From Crenalkalicoccus roseus (GTDB lineage Bacteria; Pseudomonadota; Alphaproteobacteria; Acetobacterales; Acetobacteraceae), in assembly GCF_004761865.1 (NCBI RefSeq), contig NZ_SJDM01000001.1, forward strand, positions 62,001-126,000: a stretch of 64,000 nucleotides of DNA, read 5' to 3'. Positions 58,574 through 64,000 of this stretch are shown piece by piece; the stretch's first letter is position 1; each line of letters opens with the position of its first letter. A program made the position numbers and the translations under genes. The notes beneath the pieces were generated by a model. The model was given only the letters and a program-made list of their open reading frames with translations, was not told the DNA's origin and made no database searches.

Positions 58574-61500
58574 CCGTGGGCATCAGCGCGCGCGAGGAGG
58601 CGCAGATCGCCCAGCGCATCGCCTCCGACCCCGCCATCTCCGCCTGGGTCGGCGCCTCGGCCGGGTCGGGCAAGACCAAGGTGCTGACCGACCGCGTGCT
58701 GCGCCTGCTGCTGCAGGAGGGGCAGGCGGCGAACCGCATCCTCTGCCTCACCTTCACCCGCGCCGCGGCCGCCGAGATGCAGACGCGCCTCGCCCGCCGC
58801 CTCGGCGAATGGGCCTGCGCCGAGGACGACAGGCTCGCCGCCGACCTCGCCGCGCTCGGCTGCGAGCCGAGCCCCGCCCTGCTGCGCCGCGCCCGGCTGC
58901 TGTTCGCGGAGGTGCTGGAGCTGCCGGGGGGGATGCGCATCTCCACCATCCACTCCTTCTGCCAGTCCCTGCTCGGCGCCTTCCCGCTGGAGGCCGGGCT
59001 GCCGCCGCAATTCGCCGTGCTGGAGGATGCCGACGCCGCGGCGCTGCTCGCCGATGCGCGCGAGGCGGTGCTCTCGGGCGGCGCGGCGCCGCGGGAGAAG
59101 CTGGCGCTGCTCGCGGCGCTGGCGGGGGCGGAGGAGTTCTCCGCCGCCGTCGCCGCGCTGCTCGAGAAGCGCGACCGCCTCGCCGCTTGCCTCCGCGCGA
59201 GCAACGGCATGGCCGGGCTGCGCTTCCGCCTCGCACGCGCGCTCAGGCTCGACGACGGGGAGGACGAGGCGGCGGTGATCGCCTCCGCCTGCATGGTGCC
59301 GGACGCGGTGGCGCGGGAGGCGGCGGCCTGGATGAACCACCGCAACAAGCAGCCGCGCGAGCTGGCGGAGAAGGTGCGGGAATTCCTCGCCCTCGACCAC
59401 GAGGGCCGGGCCACGCGCTGGGAGGAGTGGTGCGACCTCTTCCTCACCGCCAAGGGCGAGCCGCGCAAGGTCATCCTGGACAGCCCGGCGCTGGCCGCCG
59501 AGGCGCGGCGCATCCTCGGCCTGCGCGAGAAGCGCGCCGCCTGCCGGCTGCTCGAGGCGACGGAGGCGCTGCTGGCGCTGGCCGGCCCGGTGCTCGACCA
59601 CTACGAGGCGCGCAAGCGCTCCGCTGGGCTGCTCGCCTACGACGACCTGATCGCCGTGGCCTCGCGCGTGCTGCGCGACCCGGGCAGCGCCTGGGTGCTG
59701 TTCAAGCTCGACGGCGGCCTGGATCACGTGCTGCTCGACGAGGCGCAGGACACCAACCCGGCGCAGTGGGAGATCGCCTCGGCGCTGACCGAGGAGTTCT
59801 TCGCCGGCTTCGGCGCCGAGCTGGCCGGGCGCGGGGAGCGGCTGCGCACCATCTTCGCGGTCGGCGACACCAAGCAGTCCATCTACGGCTTCCAGGGCGC
59901 GGACGCGCAGGGCTTCGGCACCTGGGAGGCGCGCTTCCGCAAGCGCGTCTCCGGCCGCGGCGGCGCCTCGGCCTTCCGCAAGGTGGACCTCAAGGTCTCC
60001 TTCCGCTCCACCGCGCCGGTGCTGGCGCTGGTGGACGCGGTGTTCGCCGAGGGCGCGGCGCGCGACGGCGTGGTGGCGGAGGGCGAGACGCTGGAGCACC
60101 GCCCCGACCGCGCCGGCCAGGCCGGCAGCGTCGAGCTCTGGCCGCTGCTGCGCCCGGCGGCGAAGCCGAAGCCCGCCGCCTGGGACATCCCGGAGGAGCC
60201 GCAGCGCGTCGCCGACGAGACGGCGCTGATGGCAGAAGCCCTGGCCGCGCGCATCGCCCGCATGGTGGCGGAGGAGACGCTGCCCGCCCGCGCCGTCCCC
60301 GGCCCGGACGGCGCGCCGCGCCCGCGCCGCATCCGCCCCGGCGACATCCTGGTGCTGGTGCGGCGCATCGCCAACGTGAAGCTGGTGCCGCTGCTGGTGC
60401 GCGCGCTGAAGGAGCGCGGCGTGCCGGTCGCCGGCGTCGGGCGCCTGAAGCTCGTCGAGCACATCGCGGTGCAGGACCTGCTGGCGCTGCTCGACGTGCT
60501 GCTGCTGCCCGAGGACGACCTGCAGCTCGCGGCCCTGCTGAAGAGCCCGCTGGTCGGCCTCTCCGAGGAGGAGCTGTTCGCGCTGGCGCACGGCCGCAGC
60601 GGCTCGCTGTGGTCGGCGCTGCTCGCCGAGCGCGGCGCCGACAGCGCGGCCGGGCGCGCGGCGGAGTGGATCGCCCGCCTCGCCGACCGCGCCGACCTCT
60701 GCACGCCGCACGCCCTGCTCGCCGAGGTGCTGGGCGAGCCCTGCCTGCTTGGCCCTGGCGGGCGGGCGCGGCTGCTGGCCCGCCTCGGCCCCGACGCGGC
60801 GGAACCGCTGGACGAGGTGCTGACCGCCGCCCTCGCCTATGAGCGCAAGCACCCGCCGAGCCTGCAGGGCTTCGTCCACTGGCTGCGCCGCGGCGGCGCC
60901 GAGGTGAAGCGCGAGGCCGAGAGCGGCGCCGACGCGGTGCGCATCATGACCGTGCACAACGCCAAGGGGCTGCAGGCGCCGGTGGTGATCCTGCCCGATG
61001 TCGGCGGCGGCGAGGGGCGGGAGGTGGTGCGCTGGGCCGAGGGCGACGGCACCGCCCTGCCGCTCTGGGCGCCGCGCAAGGAATTCCACGCCCCCGCCTA
61101 TCTCGACACGGTGGCCGAGGATGCGCGCAAGCGCCAGCAGGAGGAGAACCGCCTGCTCTACGTGGCGCTGACCCGCGCCGAGGACCGCCTGCTGGTCTGC
61201 GGCTGGGGGGAGGAGCCGCGGGAGTGGTACCGCTTCGTCGCCGAGGGCTTCCGCCGCCTGGACGGGGCGCGGCAGGAGCCCTTCGACCCGGCGGCCTTCG
61301 GCGCCCCTCCCGCCTGCGACTTCGGCGGCGGGATGCTCTGGCGCCTCGACTGCCCGCAGCAGGCGGCGCCGGCCGAGGACCGCCCCGCCGCCGCCGACCT
61401 CGCCGCGGGGCCGCTGCCCCCCTGGGTCCACCGCCCCGCCCCGCCCGAGGCGCCGGAGGCCGCCATCGCCCCCTCCGCCCTGCCGGGGGAGCAGGAGACG

Positions 61501-62037
61501 CCCGCCGCCGCCCCGCATGGCGGCACCGACCCCGAGGGGCGCCGCTTCCGCCGCGGGCGGCTGGTGCACGCCCTGCTGCAGCACCTGCCCGGCCGGCCCG
61601 AGGCCGAGCGGCGCGAGGCCGGGCGCCGCTTCCTCGCCCGCCCCGGCCACGGCCTGTCGGCGGAGGAGCAGGCGGAGGTGCTGGAGGAGGTGCTGGCGCT
61701 GATCGGATCCCCCGCCATCGCCGAGGCCTTCGGCCCGGACAGCCTGGCCGAGGCGCCGATCGCCGGGCGGGTCGGCGGGCAGCTCGTGGCGGGGCAGGTG
61801 GACCGGCTGGTGGTGCGCCCGGACCGGGTGCTGGTGCTGGACTACAAGACCAACCGCCCCCCGCCGGCGCGGGCGGAGGAGGTGGCGCCACTCTACCTGC
61901 GGCAGATGGCCGCCTATCGCGCCGTGCTGCGCCAGGCCTTTCCCGGCCGCGCGGTGGCGTGCGCCCTGGTCTGGACCTACGGCGCCTCGCTGATGCCGCT
62001 GCCGGAGGCGTTGCTGGACGCGCACGCACCGGGCTGA
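58570..62037 (+). CDS. addA: Double-strand break repair helicase AddA
   Basis: 1155 residues from ATG 58570 (ATGA overlap with addB; an in-frame start 39 bp earlier is not needed). UvrD-like helicase motifs: I in WVGASAGSGKTKVLTDRVL, Ia RILCLTFTRAAAAEMQTRL, II HVLLDEAQDTNPAQWEI, III AVGDTKQSIYGFQGAD, V-VI MTVHNAKGLQAPVVIL and LLYVALTRAEDRLLVCGW. C-terminal PD-(D/E)XK nuclease: GRLVHALLQHLPG ... VLVLDYKTNRPP ... YRAVLRQAFP. Acts at broken DNA ends to produce recombinogenic 3' tails. Confidence 0.96.
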   Translation: MTVGISAREEAQIAQRIASDPAISAWVGASAGSGKTKVLTDRVLRLLLQEGQAANRILCLTFTRAAAAEMQTRLARRLGEWACAEDDRLAADLAALGCEPSPALLRRARLLFAEVLELPGGMRISTIHSFCQSLLGAFPLEAGLPPQFAVLEDADAAALLADAREAVLSGGAAPREKLALLAALAGAEEFSAAVAALLEKRDRLAACLRASNGMAGLRFRLARALRLDDGEDEAAVIASACMVPDAVAREAAAWMNHRNKQPRELAEKVREFLALDHEGRATRWEEWCDLFLTAKGEPRKVILDSPALAAEARRILGLREKRAACRLLEATEALLALAGPVLDHYEARKRSAGLLAYDDLIAVASRVLRDPGSAWVLFKLDGGLDHVLLDEAQDTNPAQWEIASALTEEFFAGFGAELAGRGERLRTIFAVGDTKQSIYGFQGADAQGFGTWEARFRKRVSGRGGASAFRKVDLKVSFRSTAPVLALVDAVFAEGAARDGVVAEGETLEHRPDRAGQAGSVELWPLLRPAAKPKPAAWDIPEEPQRVADETALMAEALAARIARMVAEETLPARAVPGPDGAPRPRRIRPGDILVLVRRIANVKLVPLLVRALKERGVPVAGVGRLKLVEHIAVQDLLALLDVLLLPEDDLQLAALLKSPLVGLSEEELFALAHGRSGSLWSALLAERGADSAAGRAAEWIARLADRADLCTPHALLAEVLGEPCLLGPGGRARLLARLGPDAAEPLDEVLTAALAYERKHPPSLQGFVHWLRRGGAEVKREAESGADAVRIMTVHNAKGLQAPVVILPDVGGGEGREVVRWAEGDGTALPLWAPRKEFHAPAYLDTVAEDARKRQQEENRLLYVALTRAEDRLLVCGWGEEPREWYRFVAEGFRRLDGARQEPFDPAAFGAPPACDFGGGMLWRLDCPQQAAPAEDRPAAADLAAGPLPPWVHRPAPPEAPEAAIAPSALPGEQETPAAAPHGGTDPEGRRFRRGRLVHALLQHLPGRPEAERREAGRRFLARPGHGLSAEEQAEVLEEVLALIGSPAIAEAFGPDSLAEAPIAGRVGGQLVAGQVDRLVVRPDRVLVLDYKTNRPPPARAEEVAPLYLRQMAAYRAVLRQAFPGRAVACALVWTYGASLMPLPEALLDAHAPG

Positions 62038-62154
62038 GGCGCCCCGCGCCGGGCGCATGTCCGCCCCCCGCCCGCCCGATCCTTGACCCGGCGCCCGCGT
62101 CGCCCGACCTTTCGGCGACATCGTGGCGGGCCACCCCCGCCGACAGGAGACGCC

Positions 62155-62484
62155 ATGAGCGAACTCACCAAAGCCGTCACGGACGAGACCTTCCGCCAGG
62201 AGGTGCTGGAGGCGCCCGGGCCCGTGCTGGTGGATTTCTGGGCCGAGTGGTGCGGGCCGTGCCGGATGGTGGCGCCGGTCCTCGACGAGATCGCCAGGGA
62301 ATATGCGGGCCGGCTCACCGTCGCCAAGGTGAACATCGACGAGAACCCGATGACGCCGAACGAGTACGCGGTGCGCGGCATCCCGACCATGATGCTGTTC
62401 AAGGACGGCAAGCTGGTGGACACCAAGGTCGGCGCCCTGCCGAAGGGCGCGCTGCGCGACTGGATCGCCGGTAACATCGAGTGA
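62155..62484 (+). CDS. trxA: Thioredoxin
   Basis: 109-residue classical thioredoxin. Active site WAEWCGPC with Cys33 and Cys36, preceded by VLVDFW; cis-Pro in [14 protein letters not shown]. Start ATG 62155 has CAGGAG upstream. addA-trxA adjacency is common in alphaproteobacteria. The 117-bp gap after addA and the hairpin behind it suggest its own transcript, with a TTGACC hexamer near 62082 as possible -35. Confidence 0.96.
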   Translation: MSELTKAVTDETFRQEVLEAPGPVLVDFWAEWCGPCRMVAPVLDEIAREYAGRLTVAKVNIDENPMTPNEYAVRGIPTMMLFKDGKLVDTKVGALPKGALRDWIAGNIE

Positions 62485-62486
62485 AG

Positions 62487-62516
62487 CGCCGCGCCGCCGG
62501 GGGTTGAGGCGCGGCG
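62487..62516 (+). terminator. Stem-loop terminator after trxA
   Basis: CGCCGCGCC (62487-62495) and GGCGCGGCG (62508-62516) form a perfect 9-bp stem with a 12-nt loop, starting 3 bp after the trxA stop and ending 22 bp before the next start codon. Position and stem strength suit a terminator, although no T-run follows. Confidence 0.5.
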
Positions 62517-62538
62517 GCCTCGGACCACCTGCGGCGGC

Positions 62539-63675
62539 ATGCGCCGCTTCCTTCCCGCCGCCGCCCTCGCCCTGGCCCTTGCCGCCTGCGCGCCCGCGCG
62601 GGCCTCCGACGCGCCCGTCGCCTCGGAGCGCGCCACCTTCCGCGTCACCACCTTCGCCGAGGGGCTGGAGCGGCCCTGGGGCGGGGCCTTCCTGCCCGAC
62701 GGGCGCCTGCTGGTGACCGAGCGGCCGGGGCGGATGCGCCTGATCGGTCCCGACGGCCGCGTCTCCGAACCGCTCTCCGGCGTGCCGCGGGTGGAGGCGG
62801 CCGGCCAGGGCGGGCTGCTGGACGTGGCCCTGGCGCCGGATTTCGCGCAGACGCGGGAGATCTACCTCTGCCAGGCGGCCGCGGTGCAGGGGGGCGTGCT
62901 GACCCGCCTGGTGCGCGCCCGCCTCTCCGCCGATGCGCGGGCGCTGGAGCAGGCGCGCCCGATCCTGGACGCGACGCCGCCCCAGGCGCAGGGGCGCAAC
63001 CACTACGGCTGCCGCATCGCCTTCGGGCCGGAGGACGGCAAGCTCTACCTCTCCACCGGCGACCGCTTCGCGCGCAAGGAGCGGGCGCAGGACCTCTCCG
63101 ACCTCGCCGGCAAGATCCTGCGGCTGGAGCGCGACGGCCGCCCGGCCGAGGGCAACCCCTGGCCGGACCGCGAGGGGGTGCGGCCGGAGATCTGGTCCTA
63201 TGGCCACCGCAACCCGCAGGGCCTCGCCTTCAGCCCCCGGACCGGCGCGCTGTGGTCGGCGGAGTTCGGGCCGCTCGGCGGGGACGAGCTGAACCTCATC
63301 CGCCGCGGCGGGAATTACGGCTGGCCGGCGGTGACCCACGGGCGGAACTACGACGGCTCGGTCATCTCCGAGCGGAGTTCGGCGCCGGGGATGATCGACC
63401 CGGTGCGGGTGTGGACGCCGGTGATCAGCCCCTCCGGCATCGCCTTCTATGACGGCGAGGCCTTTCCCGGCTGGCGCGGCAGCCTGTTCCTGGCCGGGCT
63501 GAACCCGCCCGGGCTGGTGCGGCTCTCCATCGAGGGCGAACGGGTGACCGGGGAGGAGCGGCTGCTGCAGCGCGTGGCGCGCTTCCGCCACGTGATCCAG
63601 GGGCCGGACGGGCTGCTCTACATCCTCACCGACGAGCAGCGCGGGCGGGTGCTGCGGCTGGAGCCGGCGGGCTGA
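62539..63675 (+). CDS. PQQ-dependent soluble sugar dehydrogenase family protein, predicted lipoprotein
   Basis: 378-residue six-bladed beta-propeller protein of the GDH-B/YliI (aldose sugar dehydrogenase) family. Signal MRRFLPAAALALALAAC with lipobox LAAC at Cys17, so it is probably lipid-anchored in the periplasm. Family motifs: LERPWGGAFLPDGRLLVTERPGRMRL (read in parts), GGLLDVALAPDF, YGCRIAFGPEDGKLYLSTGDRF, SYGHRNPQGLAF (conserved active-site His), FGPLGGDELNLI and GGNYGWP. Oxidises sugars with PQQ; the family also includes enzymes with unproven cofactor. Confidence 0.92.
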   Translation: MRRFLPAAALALALAACAPARASDAPVASERATFRVTTFAEGLERPWGGAFLPDGRLLVTERPGRMRLIGPDGRVSEPLSGVPRVEAAGQGGLLDVALAPDFAQTREIYLCQAAAVQGGVLTRLVRARLSADARALEQARPILDATPPQAQGRNHYGCRIAFGPEDGKLYLSTGDRFARKERAQDLSDLAGKILRLERDGRPAEGNPWPDREGVRPEIWSYGHRNPQGLAFSPRTGALWSAEFGPLGGDELNLIRRGGNYGWPAVTHGRNYDGSVISERSSAPGMIDPVRVWTPVISPSGIAFYDGEAFPGWRGSLFLAGLNPPGLVRLSIEGERVTGEERLLQRVARFRHVIQGPDGLLYILTDEQRGRVLRLEPAG

Positions 63676-63746
63676 GCCGCGGGCGCCTTCCCGTGCCGGC
63701 GGCCCCCGTTCCTGCCCGGCCGCGCCAGGCATTCGGGCCGCCGAGG

Positions 63747-64000
63747 TCAATCGCCCACCACCACCCCCGTCATCGGCACGTTCAGCACCGATTGCGCCGT
63801 CCCTACCAGATGGACGAGGAAGGAGAAGGCCTCGCCCGAATGCCCGCCGGCCTCGCCGGCCGGGATGACATGGCGCCGCCCGTGCAGCGCGGTGGCGGCC
63901 AGGGCGGGCCGGCCGGGCGCCCAGGGCTCCACCACGAAGAGCGGCATCCGGGCGCCGTCCGCCCGCCGCACCATCGGGCCCCGCTCCGGGCCGAGCCGCA
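63747..64000 (-). CDS. Hypothetical protein, 5' truncated by the window edge
   Basis: Minus-strand gene with its stop at 63747 and an open frame to the window edge, so its beginning is outside. At least 84 C-terminal residues: LGPERGPMVRRADGARMPLFVVEPWAPGRP, ALHGRRHVIPAGEAGGHSGEAFSFLVHLVGTAQSVLNVP (read in parts). The internal ATG at 63974 is not a likely start because the coding pattern continues through it. The composition is protein-like and well adapted; I do not recognise the family. Convergent with the sugar dehydrogenase, 71 bp apart. Confidence 0.6.
   Translation of the reverse strand, partial: RLGPERGPMVRRADGARMPLFVVEPWAPGRPALAATALHGRRHVIPAGEAGGHSGEAFSFLVHLVGTAQSVLNVPMTGVVVGD

Noticed and set aside
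58438-63750. 1770-codon minus-strand open frame opposite addA, trxA and the sugar dehydrogenase
   Set aside because: Antisense shadow of high-GC genes: His/Arg/Gln-rich low-complexity translation, no domain, while the plus strand carries complete AddA, TrxA and dehydrogenase motifs.

Overview
The window is very GC-rich (I estimate well above 70%) and almost wall-to-wall coding. It looks like ordinary chromosome of an alphaproteobacterium. Four things point to the Acetobacteraceae, probably a Roseomonas-like genus: a fused shikimate kinase/3-dehydroquinate synthase (AroKB), three HWE-type sensor histidine kinases, Bug/TctC-type solute-binding and CaiB/BaiF CoA-transferase genes, and a DUF6494 protein. 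This placement is inference from gene content. I see no rRNA, tRNA, CRISPR array, prophage or intact insertion sequence.

Layout. 1-6.3 kb: end of an AEC permease, then a peptide-type ABC transporter whose binding-protein gene runs convergently to its permease/ATPase operon. 6.4-12.1 kb: HWE kinase, a low-GC promoter island, a 24-codon ORF, xerD, a 48-aa membrane protein and aroKB. 12.1-18.5 kb: panB and a tightly overlapping cytochrome c maturation operon, ccmC-D-E-F-G-H-I. 18.6-31.5 kb: EVE, GFA and Rieske proteins, acetyl-CoA synthetase, a Crp/Fnr regulator with a second HWE kinase, a glycosyltransferase, a third HWE kinase, a lipoprotein, a PanE-like reductase, a zincin, a YdhR-like protein and a DUF2786 protein. 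31.7-43.9 kb: Rrf2 regulator, VOC protein, CaiB-AckA pair, DHA2 exporter, quinone oxidoreductase plus orphan Bug protein divergent from a second CaiB, a TTC38-like TPR protein, a deoxyribosyltransferase-like protein, DUF6494 and gamma-carbonic anhydrase. 44-50.4 kb: SDR, exported superoxide dismutase, an envelope-stress pair (DUF883 plus holin-like), GYD, HIBCH-like hydrolase, EamA and a metallophosphoesterase. 50.7-63.7 kb: hemA, ferredoxin-NADP reductase, the coupled cluster tsaE-amgK-murU-addB-addA, then trxA and a soluble sugar dehydrogenase. The window ends in a truncated gene of unknown function.

Themes. Haem and redox biology recur: ccm operon, hemA with an FNR-type box upstream, and a ferredoxin reductase whose promoter carries a perfect 18-bp palindrome. 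Stress sensing also recurs: three HWE kinases, and an EcfG-type GGAAC-N16-CGTT promoter between exported SOD and the DUF883/holin genes. Replication and repair functions (AddAB, XerD) sit with cell-wall recycling (AmgK-MurU).

The least explained items are a dispersed palindromic element whose TAGAGC end supplies gene stop codons, the symmetric EcfG promoter, a 24-aa cationic peptide ORF beside a low-GC island, and a 600-bp non-coding gap. I found no clearly new defence or biosynthetic system.
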